This document shows, piece after piece, positions 27,006-39,400 of a DNA stretch of 64,000 nucleotides. The position numbers and the translations under genes are program-made. The stretch comes from Volvox africanus. Its lineage: Eukaryota; Chlorophyta; Chlorophyceae; Chlamydomonadales; Volvocaceae. Below the pieces are notes generated by a model, which saw only the letters and a list, made by a program, of their open reading frames with translations, searched no databases and had not been told where the DNA came from. Each line of letters starts with the position of its first letter. Position 1 is the stretch's first letter. Where the stretch lies: contig BSDZ01000008.1 in assembly GCA_030268105.1 (NCBI GenBank), positions 2,852,001-2,916,000 on the forward strand, given 5' to 3'.

Positions 27006-29656
27006 TGAGGCGGTATGCAATCAGTGGAATGGTTATGGGTAATTACAAAGCTTGGTGGAAAGTGGTTACGATAACCACCACCACCGTCACCGTCATCAGG
27101 AGTGTTAGTCGTGTATTACGCCCAGCGCTTGCATGCATAACACTTTGTGCGCGGACGTCCGTGTAGTTACCAAGGGAGACGTTTCCGGACAGACTAGCGG
27201 ACGGATATAGGCCCACTTGGTCTAGGCCCAGGCCTACTCCTGCTGCTATGTTCCTCTTGGACGAACATCTCTCTGCAGCGTACTGGTGTGATGATCTTCC
27301 GACATTGGCAGGATTAGGTAGTGCGGGATGAGAAACATGATGTTCATCACGCCGCTAGTTATGTACCTGATATATCACTTTGACTTTTGCATTTGAGTAT
27401 AAGCTGACGCATGAAACCTGCTGCTGTCGTCTTGGACAAAAGTCTTGTCAGGGCGAACCAGGTTATTTATTCGGAGGCACATTGTCTCCGCGCTTTGACT
27501 TCATTTCTGGGTGTTGGTTGAGGACGGTTCGGCCACCAAGGCTCTTGACGATGTGGTATGCCTCGTGGATTCCTCATGGCCAGTCAGAATTGCCACTGGT
27601 TCGTAAACGTCCACGGGTTATAACGCATCAAGAGATACGAGCTGTGAAGTATTTAACGGTGCTGATATGCGGTTTTGTTGTCCGCCAGAATGTTTGGGGG
27701 ATCAAGGTCCATTACCTGCCAAGTTTAGTCGTTGGATTTAAGCTCTCTTATCGCAGTTAACTGCGTGAAACCTGCATCCGTACGAATTCTTGTCCGTTAT
27801 ATCGGGCATTTACCAACAATGTTAAATGTCACGCAGGGTTAGACGCGTTGAAGCCCTAAACTGCAACTGTGCTTGGCTCCTCCAGAGGCCAGTGGTTGAC
27901 CCGCAATATGTCCCCTATCACCGCAACCGTGTTGGCTATTTGACCTGCGAAGATGTGCATTAGTTTTTAGTAATTGCGCTAAATTATGAAAACACCAAAT
28001 GGCTCACGGGATATCTGAAAGTTAAAAGCTGTGAAATTATACCGACACCATCGGAGACATGCTGACGATCATCTGCGTGCGCTGCTGCTTCACTTAAGCA
28101 TGAAACATCGGACTGCTGGCATAGATTGCACTGGGCAAGGAGGTCAATTGGAAACCCACCACCACATCTGGCATTTCGCGACAGTTGCAAGCAGAGTGTT
28201 CTGGTTAAGATTGTCACATGAATGAGGTGGCAGCAAAGCCTCGAATATCACCGTTATGCTGGAATACAGCTGGAGCCAGAACTGCACAATGAAAAGATAA
28301 GCGGCAGCGGGTGGCCTTCCATTGCACTTCCAGAACAAAGATGCTCTCATTCCCCTGCCACTCGCAATTCGACCCCCGTCCGTCCCAAGAATTGACGTGC
28401 ATGTGTTTTGTACTGCGGATGCAAAAGACCACGACCCAATAGGGCGTCATCTTCGTTTAGTTGAATCTCATATATTACGGACGCCCGAATAATAACTCTA
28501 TAAAACATACGTATGCTTGCCGGCTCGCTTGTGACCTGCCCTCTAAGGTTAAAAAGAAACAGATGTTCAGGCACGACTGTTATAGCACGACTAATATGCC
28601 CCTGGAGTCCCAGGTTCTACCCCGACCGAGAGCGGGCCAAAGACCCTTGAGATAAGGGCAGGGTGCCCCCATGTCGATGGACGGTGACGACCCCAATTAA
28701 AGTGACCTGCGAGCTGACCAGTAGCGGAGTTGACGCCTTAGTTGATTCGGCAGATTCCGCTGGATGCTGGTGGTGGGTGCTGAACCTGGGAAAACCACTG
28801 ATTTCGGAGAAGTCGGCATGGGAGACTGGATGAGGGTGCCCCGAAACACCGGGGAAGGTAGGGACTGCCAGGTTAGTGGCCACGGGTGATGTACCCCCCT
28901 ATCCTACACGCATTATAACAATCGAAAGGCGCGTCCATTTCAGTATATGGAGGACAATTGATGCAACTTTGCTATCAATTCAAATTATTTTAGCATCGAT
29001 AAAGTTTGTATTATTATCTAATCCATTCAAAGAAGCATTGGTATGACGAGCACCCCATGAAAACTATTCTGGTGAAGAGCCGAAAAAGGTTCCTCACGCG
29101 GGTACATACCCCGTTAACTACATGATGAAGTCGGTTGGGTAAATGGATGAGAAGGGAGAAGCAGGGCTGCGCCCGGGTCAGTGTGCCGCTGGTAATCATA
29201 TAACACACTCTATAACACCGGCAATACAATACAGGGTAAAAGAACATCCTATCCTGTGCTCTTTGCTACCCACAACATATTCCAGAGATACCGTATCACG
29301 ACTCCTGCCGATCGCCTGTATGAAAATGGATCCGCAGAGACTCCAGACGTGCCAATGAAATATCACCTTGATTGGTTCGTCCCTATCCCGTTTGTCCAAT
29401 CGCCGCCAGTCCCGGGGCCAAATGGAGCACAATCTTCATGGGCTAAGACTGGCTTTGGGGCTACGCGAAGGGGTTGTGATACCCGTCAACCGCCCCTGTC
29501 ACCAAGTATTATCACCGCATAAAAGAATGCGGGTAGTACTGGCAGTAGATACGCGATGCCGACTCTATAGGAGGTTTGTTGGCCAAGGTGATAGCAAGAT
29601 TGCAGGGGGATCATCGCCACGTGCCGCTCAAGCAGTGCAAGAAGCCATGGTCTTCA
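27006..29656. other. Intergenic region, serine decarboxylase to mTERF-like gene (convergent)
   Basis: Two genes converge on this 2.6 kb, so it should hold both 3' UTRs. Short open frames (for example 27380-27760 +) show no family motif and have weak codon bias. AT-rich DNA dominates 28900-29030. I see no RNA gene. Confidence 0.4.
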
Positions 29657-30498
29657 TCAGCAGCCGAGCGAATCGATGCCAGTCTGGTACCGGACGAGCA
29701 ATCTTAGGAGGTCCCGAATCTCATCTTCCCCCTTGCTCAAAAGCTGCGAGCAGAGAAGATATCGCCATCGAGAAGCGCTTTGAAACAAAAGCAAGATATG
29801 CAGTCCGCAATGCAAAGCTATGTCATAACCCTTTGTTTTCAGTTCAATGTCAAATCCCGACGTTGCTGCGCAGAGGTTACAGTTTCGTCTGCATCCCTTC
29901 CCACCTGGGGATAATAAGTGACGAGTTGAGCTGCTGCGTAATCGCTCAAGCCCAGCCGACGAAACGTAAGCAATGACTCGCCAGCACGTATCAGATCCCC
30001 CTCGATTAATGCTTCAGGCGTCTGGCACAACACATGCTGCACTTGCGCCTGCGGGGTCAGGAACGTGCCCGCGGGACACGGTAGCGGGATGGAGCGGACA
30101 TAGCCAGCGATCTGTAATAACCGCAAACGGTCCCTTGCCTTGGTCAGACCGAAGGCTGTCAAAAACTCGACCCAGCTCGAAAGCTGGCAACACAGCAGGT
30201 TAGGGTGTTTCCGAACCAGCACGCTCGCTGAAGTTGTTGAGCCCGCATAGGCGGTCAAAATTTTAATAGAATCTGATACATCGATTGCTTGTGTCTTCGC
30301 GATCGCTTCCTCCACCTTGGCTAGGTCTTCCGATGGCAACCCCAATCCAACCAGGTCTTTATTTGTGGCAAATGGCTGAATGCAATAACCCTTAGACCAT
30401 ATACGGCGATGCATAGAGCGCGGTCGCGTTACATGCTTGTAATAAGAGGCTGCCGACACCTTGCGTCGACACAACAGCTCCGTCCTTGTTTGCGACAT
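29657..30498 (-). CDS. mTERF-like protein (organellar transcription/RNA factor)
   Basis: mTERF proteins are nucleic-acid-binding helical repeats that act in mitochondria or plastids on transcription termination, splicing or ribosome assembly. Exon 1 is 30498-29905, starting at ATG 30498. Its phase-0 donor CAG|GTGGGA joins exon 2 at 29743-29657 after a CGCAG acceptor. The product is 226 aa. Repeat-like segments are seen as KILTAYAGSTTSASVLVRKHPNLL and LLTFRRLGLSDYAAAQLVTYYPQ joined to LLSKGEDEIRDLL. The pattern of Leu/Gly helices followed by P.LL is the mTERF motif. The N-terminus is basic (many Arg, Lys and Ser, almost no acids), fitting organelle import. Few repeats remain, so it is short for the family. 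Family call from motif pattern; organelle unknown. Confidence 0.62.
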
Positions 30499-32474
30499 AA
30501 CCAAAGACGAATGACTTATCTCTTCACTACGTGCATAGTTTGAATGGCATAGTTAGTATGCTCCTCAGTGCGATTTCTCATATATACACAACTTTCATGT
30601 CAGTTGCTTTCAGGGGTCAGTTGCTTTCACAGCCCACGGTGACAGCAATCCTCTTACGGAGCGTGGTGTGTCAAAACTATGTCCTTGTGGATTGTTTGTC
30701 ACGGCGAACAATACTATACGACAGCGGAGCTGGACCAGATATAGCCCTCTGCAATTGCAACAGCACACGCACGGGGTTTATACTACAGAAGTCGTTAGAA
30801 CATTCCTGCTTACCTCAATACACGTTTCGGCAAATATGTGACCTAAAAAGAAACAACCAAAACACAGAGGATGACGCTTGCAGAGCTGAAGCGCGGAAGT
30901 GTTTGTGCCATCCCGTACGCATGCGACATACCTAACACCGCCTTACAGGGGTTTGCGATAACCTGTTAGTTTCAGCGCAAGGGGGGCCACAGGATATGTG
31001 CATGCAGTGCCATATATACAGCGTACGGCCATGGCCCACGGAGCACACCCACGGCCGTCATAACGATAACCATTAACATAACGCCTCACCTTCTCAAGTC
31101 TCCCCACTACTACGAAGATGTCTATGTACGTGTTGAGGTTCCCTCCTGGTTTCCCGCTTTACCCATTCGTCCTGTGCCATAAAGCACCAATAACACTCTG
31201 CGCATCTGCAACATTACCATGACCGCGCCTCAAAATTCCTTCCGTACAGTCTACCCATATTGGGTAGCCAGTATAACGTTTCTCTATTAATTTGCCACTG
31301 CATGCGACCAGACAGTACGAAGGAGCCCAGCAGCACCGTCCACTGCGCCTCCCCAATCCATAGCGCTGCATAGACAATAAGATGAAATGCAAGATCCAGA
31401 ACTGAGTGGGAACGGGACTTTTCCACACTTTCCTAAAGTCCAACCCGTGATCGATAGCCACAAAACCCCACGCACCCCACCTTCGCATTACAAAGCCATT
31501 CAACTGGTCCTGGTCGTATTGGATATCCTAATACGCATTCCGTTAAGTCTTGAAATCGTTGCAAGCACATCAATACCAATGAAACACTCGTTCAGGTCGT
31601 GATCTTCTCTTATATGTGTATACGTGAACAGCTTCATCCCATCGTTGCAACCTCGCGTCAAATGCTTCACTCCAGCTCCTTCTAGTCCTATTCCGACAGC
31701 GCCGCATCCAAGTTATGTAAGGCCACCAGGGGGCCGCGATATGACGCCCTGCAACGGGGTATGATTGATGGGAATGTATCATGCCAGCCGCCTGGCATGG
31801 GCCATCTACTTGCTATTGCCAAACGCTGAAGACCCGTCTGCAACATACGAAAAGCCCTGGTGAGTGGTTTTGCTACATGAGCCACGTTAAATGGCGGCAA
31901 TAGCCCAATGTGGGAGAGGTTCCAATACCATGCACGCCCGCTGCTTGCGGCGGCAGGCCCCGAGGACTCTCCACTTCCATGTCCGCCAAGCGCACAAATT
32001 GTGCACTGTTGATACCTTCTCTCCGTATACCACCCCCAGCCTTGATCTTTCGGCTTAGGGACTCGGCCACTGGCGGTTATGTGTGACTGGATGTGTTCTG
32101 CTGCACGAGGCGAGGCACAGTGTAGTGTCCCTAGACCTAGCGGGAGCCATCCTCCAGACGGAGCATTACGTACCAAGATGGTAGCCCAGTCACAATAACA
32201 AACTATATCTTCTAGCTGGCGCACGCACAAACGAACATCAACGTTGCATGCGATTCTTGGGATGGCTATTTTGGAACATCCTGTGGTGCTGTTCCAACTG
32301 CCATCCTCCCAGCAGCGAGCACGCCAGGCCCTAGGACAGAGATGCGAGGCATGTAGCACACACACCGCTGGGTAAGGTCATACACATGACCTTACCCAGC
32401 CACTCACCCATACGGCAAATCCACAGGACCCAGCGCGCTGCTGCGGGGTGGTGTGCCGTATCTGCCAGGCAACA
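30499..32474. other. Intergenic region between mTERF-like and cyclophilin-SYF2 genes
   Basis: Both flanking genes are on the minus strand, so this holds the mTERF promoter (right of 30498) and the 3' UTR of the fusion gene (left of 32475). A 225-codon open frame at 31688-32365 (-) has no ATG near its start and no recognisable motif. The hairpin at 32367-32400 is the only structured element I see. Confidence 0.4.
32367..32400. repeat. Perfect hairpin, 15-bp stem, 4-nt loop, in the SYF2-fusion 3' UTR
   Basis: GCTGGGTAAGGTCAT (32367-32381) and its exact complement (32386-32400) flank ACAC. It begins about 75 nt beyond the stop of the minus-strand cyclophilin-SYF2 gene, so it is probably transcribed. 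It could be an RNA stem acting in 3' processing or stability, or the core of a foldback element. Confidence 0.85.
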
Positions 32475-35400
32475 CTACCGGTCAGGCAGCGCGGTACCAC
32501 GTTCCAGGTTGGCCTTGATCTCCGCAGTATACTGCCCAAAGGCGCGCTGGATCTTCTTGTTGAAGTGCGCGTTGCGGTCGTTAATAAAGTCCACATCGGC
32601 ACCGTCGTTGTAGCGCCGACGCCGGCTGAATTCCTCTTTCTTGCGGTCGCTGTGGGACAGAACGAGTTCGCAACGTCGCACGCAGCAATCGATGGACTAA
32701 AGAGTTATGGGCTACGCCTCCCAGCTGCCTGGAGATCTTATTGTCCACGGCTAATCTTGGGTCTGGGAGTGATAAGGTTGCGCTTACTCGACAACATTGC
32801 ATGATGAAATTGCTTGATATTTTAACCATATATACTGCCGGCCATACAGATGTGTGAAAGACGTTTACCTTGGGAGGTAGTATCAAGGGGCGCTCCAGGC
32901 CCTATACACGAAGTACAAGGCTCCGGCTGTCGTAGTGGCCCGAATAAAGGCCGTTTCTATGGGCTACACCCTCCCAAGGCTTTCACGGACCCACATTCAA
33001 CCCAACAACCCACCGGTCAACCAGTTCTGCCACCATCTTATCCACATTCTCAGCGGGCAGCTTTGGATTCTGGCCATACATCAGGCTGTCGGCGTCCCTG
33101 CGGGCCGAGAGAAGCAAAAAAGCAGCGAAACGGACGTGCTCGTTGAGACATCTTATGACAATATTCACGACGGGACAGCACACGTTGGTGGTGGAACCCT
33201 AGAGGCGAAAGAATAAATCCAGGGGTGACCTCCTTAGATGGGTCTTTCACTTCGCTAACGACGGACCCATTGCGCTTCTGGATTCAAATCCGGAAAGCAC
33301 GAGCAAGCGCCACCGCCATGCCGTTAAGATTCTTGAACACACATCCGTCTGGCTAAGTAGCCTGCTCAATATACACTTCAGCACACATCGAGTGTTCTGA
33401 TAAAAACAAGGTTAAGCTCACACGGGTCAGGAGTCAAGGTCCCACCTGTAGAACTCGGGATCCGCTGCCTTAGCTTTCTCGTAATCCTCCTGAGTGTATG
33501 GCACATTCTCTGAGCGCTTGAGGTATGCCTGATAGAGGTTCTCGCTGGCAAATACTCCCCAGCCCGTGGGCCCGCCCTTCTTCTCGCGCTTCTCGTACTT
33601 CAGCGCTGCCGCCTCAGCGGTCTCGAGCCTGTGAAACCGTTGGCAACATATGCCGTGAGCCGAACAACCCATTTTCTACTAATGTATTTGTGTCGAACTA
33701 AGCATCGGTCAGGGACGCGGGACATAAGAGACCCCTTGCACGCGCTAGTCAACTACACCCGGTGCTCACAAACGACGTCCTTTCTGCTCAAAGGTTGCTT
33801 GAACCTTCTCCTCTGACCCTTTGCCAACGGTCAGGCCCAGTTTACCATCCCTTATGTTGCCATATAGTAAAGCGCAACCACTCACGCTCACCTGTGCGCC
33901 TGCGAGGAATCAAGTCCCAGCCTCTCCAGATCCTCTGCACGCCTCTTTTGCTTCTCCTCGTACCACCTCCGCTTATCATCCGAGGCTCCTCGCGTTTCTG
34001 CCCCCGGGCTCTGCATGCAGTCATGGCATACACACAGGCACGGCTCTTTAATTGACCCTGCACCGGTGGAGCTCTCCTTTCCCTCCCGCCCGCGCGCAAA
34101 CTCATGAACCCGGGGAGCTCCACTGTATCCGTCGAGCTTCTGTCCACGGATTCAGTCCGACGACAGAAGCTCGCGCTTCTAGCAATGCAGCCCTTCCCTT
34201 GCGGACGGCCGGGCCTTCACTCTTAGCACTTAACTCTGGGTTCCAGGGTAGTGCATATTTGTGAATGTGACACAGCCACGCGTGGCCCCAGGCTCCCAGG
34301 CTGCTGAGTACTGTCCAACAGCAAAGCGAATGTTAGGTTTACGTGCCCACCCACCTTGGCCATGGCATCGCCTTACCTTTTGTCTCTTCTTTTCCGCAAC
34401 CACTGCGTTTTGGTTCTGCTTACGGCATTGTTGTAGACGTTGCCGCAGCTCCAGAAGTTTGCGTTGCTTGGCTGACATTCCGGCATATGGGTCTGCTTCC
34501 TCCACACCGCCGTCGCCGGACAAACTACCCGGCTGGTCATCGGGCCCCTCCGTGCCAGGCCCTGAACCGCGGCCCCGATCCCACCCTTCATCCCCTTGCT
34601 GTGCTCCGTGGCCATCAGCCTCTTCCCTCGACCTGTCCTGTGTTCCCTCCTGCAGCTCTTGTTGGTCTTGCTGTTCCGCCGGCTTGCCAAAGCCCAGGGC
34701 TGCTGCGATCGTCCCCAGGGCGGATGGGGCCGGTGCAGATGCCCTGTTGGGCGGTTGCTGCTGTTGCTGCTTAAGGGCCTTAAGGCGCTGTAGCGACTCC
34801 TGATCCGGATTCACCGCATTCGGATCGGACCGCAGCATCGCCGCCTCCTCTTTCTCAGCCTTCAGCTTCAGCATCATTTGCAACTTGCTCGGCAGCTGCA
34901 AGACAGACAGAGGATAAGGGACGCAGTGACACAGTCAGTTTTACCCGCGTCTGTTGAAGTAGACCCCGCGAGTTACCCTATCGACAGGAAAATGTCCATA
35001 GCCTGTCCAGCAGCCACCTATCTTCGCCCAGCTGCCAGCAAATGTGAAACGACGGCACTGGTATGTGCGTGCGCACCTGTCCACAGTCGGTAATTAAGAC
35101 CCGCCGGCTAGGTTTGCCGCTCCGCTGGCCTACCACTTCCATGCGCTTCACGGTGGTCATTCCCTCCACCACACGTCCAAATACAACTGCAATTGTGGCA
35201 CAGCGAAAGAGCAGGCCGAAGAGTGTGCCAGCCATTATAGTGTAGCAGTGGAATATGAACGAAAAGGAAGAACTAAGTTTCTGATCGGGAATGAAGGCAA
35301 CTTTAAGTCATAACATCCTTCAGAGCGGGTTAGAATCGCAATGGCTGCGGGATGATGCGTCGCGTGGAGCTCCATTAGTGGCACCGCCGTGCCCACCCAC

Positions 35401-36028
35401 CCACCATGCTTGCCGTTCAGCCATGGACATGGAACCGTGCAGACGAAGAATTGGGACCTGCATTTGCCCAGGAAAGGCACAACAGGTACATCTCCTGAGT
35501 AATTTATGGGAAACCATGTAGTTGACCCGGGTGAGGGGTGGCGCCGCCCACTCACCCGTTAGTGTTGGGCCCGGCGTTTGCCATGGATAGGATGCCTGGC
35601 TTGTCGTGCTTTAAAGCCAGTCCTGGTCTCTCGTCCTCAAAACGATCCCCGTAAATTGACTCGCCGCCAGTCCCATCCCCAGATGTAAAGTCGCCACCCT
35701 GCGTGTTGTTAGATCATGCAGACACATATCAGCCCAAAGCCATAAGACCCTGGCATGATTTTGCACAAATGTTAATGTTCTTCAATCACTCACACAACCT
35801 CGCAGTAAAAGCTCGCACCTGGCACATAAAGTCGGGGATAATACGGTGGAAGACGCAGCCCTTAAAATGCAGTCGTTTGCCAGACTTGCCAACACCTTTC
35901 TCTCCAGTACACAGGGCCCTGAAATTCTCCACCGTGCGGGGCACAATGTCAGCAAAGAGTTCCATGACCACACGACCAGAGGCCTCGCTGCCGATTTGGA
36001 TGTCGAACCATACTCTTGGGTTCTCCAT
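32475..36028 (-). CDS. Cyclophilin-SYF2 fusion protein (peptidyl-prolyl isomerase + splicing factor)
   Basis: Nine exons, all phases closing, give 531 aa: 36028-35819, 35698-35556, 35457-35405, 35186-35077, 34895-34377, 34010-33892, 33628-33446, 33097-33014, 32649-32475. Residues 1-172 are a full cyclophilin: [31 protein letters not shown] (catalytic Arg), [42 protein letters not shown] and DCGQL. The last motif spans the intron before 34895. A charged linker with Gln runs follows, then SYF2: [102 protein letters not shown] and [11 protein letters not shown]2 belongs to the Prp19-associated spliceosome, which also contains cyclophilins. No ATG or promoter-sized gap lies at the junction, so one transcript is likely. 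It diverges from the thioesterase gene. Confidence 0.92.
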
Positions 36029-36483
36029 TTATCTTTTATTTTTTGTTTTAAACGAATATTACCAGGAAATCGGGTCCTTAAAGTTCTCAAAATGTCCTGC
36101 CCAGTGGCCTCACAAAGGTAATGGTCACGATGGTTAGAATTGCATAGCAATAGCTAACCCTTCGTCACTTGTCTCCCAGCTGTGCTCCGAATCTAATAGT
36201 AATTTGTTTGTACGGCATTGCCGGTACGAGGCTCGAAATAAGAAATCACACCCGCATCCTGAGTGGTGTGCAACCAGATATACCTTTCAATCAGTTACGG
36301 AATGAAATTCACAGCTTGACTGGGCCACGGCCCAAACCGGTTCACCGCCCCAGGAAAGCCCTTGTTATAGTGGCTTATAGCGGCCGTTGTAGTGCAGGGA
36401 ACGATGGGGTCCTTACTTCTGGGGATGTCCGGAAGAGTTATTTGGGGTTCCTTGAGTTGAACGGCCGTACCGTTGCTTCCCAG
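36029..36483. other. Divergent promoter region, cyclophilin-SYF2 / acyl-CoA thioesterase
   Basis: This roughly 450-bp gap separates two head-to-head genes and should contain both promoters plus the unresolved first exon of the thioesterase. An ATG at 36402 opening MGSLLLGMSGR could be a targeting peptide, but the intron needed to join it (about 48 nt) would be very short. No TATA box stands out. Confidence 0.4.
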
Positions 36484-39400
36484 GTGGCTTCTGTTTGCTT
36501 GTCGGGCGCTGCACTCTCTTGCGACGCGATTCGTGCCTATGCCACGGGCACGGCAGGCGAGGCGGACGACATGTATGTGGGGGCCTACACGCCCATCACA
36601 AAGAAGCTCTGGATGGAGCGGGCCAGTAAATGTTCAGGGGCAGCTCGGGCACAAGACATGGGTGACGGCCGGCCTCCGAAGCCCATTAGTGTGACCTACA
36701 ACTTTTCCACGGATCGAGCTCTTCAAGATATGGTGGGTCGCTTACGTGTGCAGAGAGCGCATCGGTTTCGTTTGGTAGCACCCGAGGGGCATTGTGTCCA
36801 CCACCAAGCATGTCGCAAGGGGCTCACATGATCTCTTACGACACGTTTGTCGTACACAAGATTGCCCAACATAATTCCCCGATGTCGCTTCTGCTCGCAG
36901 TACAGGTACGTCGGATTCGCTAGCCCATGCCTCCTGGTGCACACCTGCGGCTTCCCTACTTGAATGGACGGGCCAAGCCTTTTTTTTTTTTTTTTTTTTA
37001 CCCCACGCAAGGGTAACAGGTTTTGCCAGCAGCCTCTCGGCAACGGATGTCAGCACATCTACGAGAGCAGCTGCTCTTCAGACTTATGCTCCATCCCGTG
37101 GCTGCACAGGAACCTCTGGGACTATCTCCGCGTGGGGAGGCTGCTCGAGGACCTAGACTCGCTGGCCGGGAGCGTGGCATTTGAGCACTGGTGACTGAGG
37201 AAGGCTGGAAAGGGCACCTCGTAACGGGTTATGCTGGTAACAACTATGGTTGTGAAATCCGGTTACTATCTGGTTAACGCCGCTAATGGTATGCGTGCAA
37301 AAGGATATGACGAGACCAACCCGCGCAGTAGCGTGTACGGGCATGTGTAGGGGCAGCCTCTTTTGCCGCCTATCCGGGCTTGCGCAAATTCGTGTATCAC
37401 TATCAAACCGAGGATGGTGCGGCTGGTGATATCCAAACCCGACGGCGGTGCAATAATATTATGTGCGATGTGCAGCGCAGCTCTGGTTTCATATCCCTTC
37501 TCATCCCTTCGCATTATGTGGACCTTTTGTCTTGAACTTGACCCATCTCGCTCTCCACGTGTAGCCACACCGGTTGTGGGCCTCCGCTGCTGGTGACGGC
37601 GGCTGTAGACGAGATCACAGTGCGCCACCCGCTGCAAGTGGAGCGGGATATCGTGGTGCACGGGCAGGTGGTGTGGACGGGCAAGTCCTCCCTGGACATT
37701 CGGATGCAGCTGTTCCAGGTACGGCCAGACCTAACTTGTATTTCGTCCGTTCCCTACGGCCGCAGGGTGCACGCATATCCAGCACACGCAAATTGTCACG
37801 ATATCATGATGATATTTGCCCCTCAAGGGTATATGTTTTTCCTTGGCACAACCGGGCATACTGACTGTACACCCTAATTCTACTTGCTAGCCAACCCGTC
37901 CATCTTAATTTCTTGAGTGTCTCTTCGCTTTGCTTGTGTCCTCCGGGAGGCTGGAGCCTGGGACCTAAGCCCCTGTGGCGGCAGTAGCCATGCAGGCCTC
38001 GCAAATAAAGTATGAAGAGCGTATTGTGCGACTCGAAAGCTACCTCGTTGGGCGCCTAGGGCGCACCATGACACCCATCACGCAACTTAACGATCTGCTG
38101 TCTCCGCTGCTGTTATTGACAGGCCCACCATGTGCCGCATCCCAGCCTGGAGGCGCTGTTTTCCTTCGTGCACTTGGATTCCGCCACTCGCAAGGCGGCC
38201 CCGGTGCCTCCAGTACTACCCGGATCACCAGCCGACATGGACGTCTTCTGCCAGCGGCAAGCGGTGGCAGATGCCCGCAGAACCGCACGGCAACAAGCAC
38301 AGCAGCAGCAGCAGGGTAGTGGTGGCGGGGAGCCTTACACAGGTGCGACCGCGACTGGCAACCCCTAAGATAGCTTGAGCGGCGACCAGCGAGTCTCTCT
38401 GTCCATTCCTTTTGTAAGCTGGTGCCCATGGCTCGTTCCCATGTGATAAAGTGCATGATAAGCAAGTAACGGGATTCGCCATTGCATGTTGGGCTGGGCG
38501 CGGTCTTCAGGTGCAGTGGACGCCGATGTACGCGAGTGGATCCGTGCGGCGCGGCGGCTTCAGGAGCTGCCCGCACTGGCGCCCACAGACGCGGTGCTCA
38601 TGTCTTCCACCTGCCAACACAATTCATTCATCTGCCAGCCGCAGCATCGCAATACCTCTGCTCGCGTGTTCGGCGGGTTTCTGATGAGGTGGGTGGATGC
38701 AGCGCGGGGAATCGTGCTCCCTGTTCCCGGTCAACATGGGATGATGTGGAGGGGATGCGGGGCCTGCAGATTCTCGCAGCGCGCCCTTCTTCAGGCATTT
38801 CGTAGCGAGGTGTTAGCCTTTTCCTCCATGCAGAGAGCGAAACCATGTTATGTTTTCCCTTATACTCAGTGTGTGTTCCGTTCCATGATTATGGTGCTGA
38901 AGCAGCGCGTTACTTTTCGGCTGTTTGTTTGTTCACAAAGCTCTGCGCGATGTGCTGGCCTGGGCCTGCAGGCGCGCTTACGAGCTGGCCTTCGCCACCA
39001 CATACATGTTCGCCGGCGTGCGCCCGACGTTCCATAAGGTCGAGGAGATTACGTTTGTGCGGCCCGTGGACGTAGGCGATCTGCTGCGTCTCACTTCCAC
39101 GGTGGTCCATGCTTCGCACATGCCTCAGCAGCAGGAGCGGGTAAGGAGCTGAGACGGTTTCATGTTACCATTTACTTGGGAAGGTGTGCAATCGGAAGCA
39201 AAGAGAACGCTCCTGCTTTTATATTCTCGGCCACATCCTATCCGTGCAATGTGAAGTGCGTTGCGGCCTACATTGAGCCTTGCATGAACCTCTTGGGGGC
39301 TTCTGCTAGTTCAGTTCAGTAAACAGTGTGGTAAATGTAAAGTTCTTCCTGTGGGCCGAGTATTCTTGCCAAGAAGCCCAAACAAAGGGTTACAAAGGGT

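Noticed and set aside
31688..32365. 225-codon minus-strand open frame
   Set aside because: No ATG near the 5' end (it begins GTG and the first ATG is far inside), no motif, no low-complexity signature typical of local genes.
33240..33310. Possible tRNA, from a T-loop-like GATTCAAATCC
   Set aside because: No A-box or acceptor-stem pairing could be found upstream; it lies in an intron of the cyclophilin-SYF2 gene.
34261..34803. 180-codon plus-strand Cys/Leu-rich open frame
   Set aside because: Antisense shadow of SYF2 linker exon 34895-34377, which is fixed by phase on both sides.
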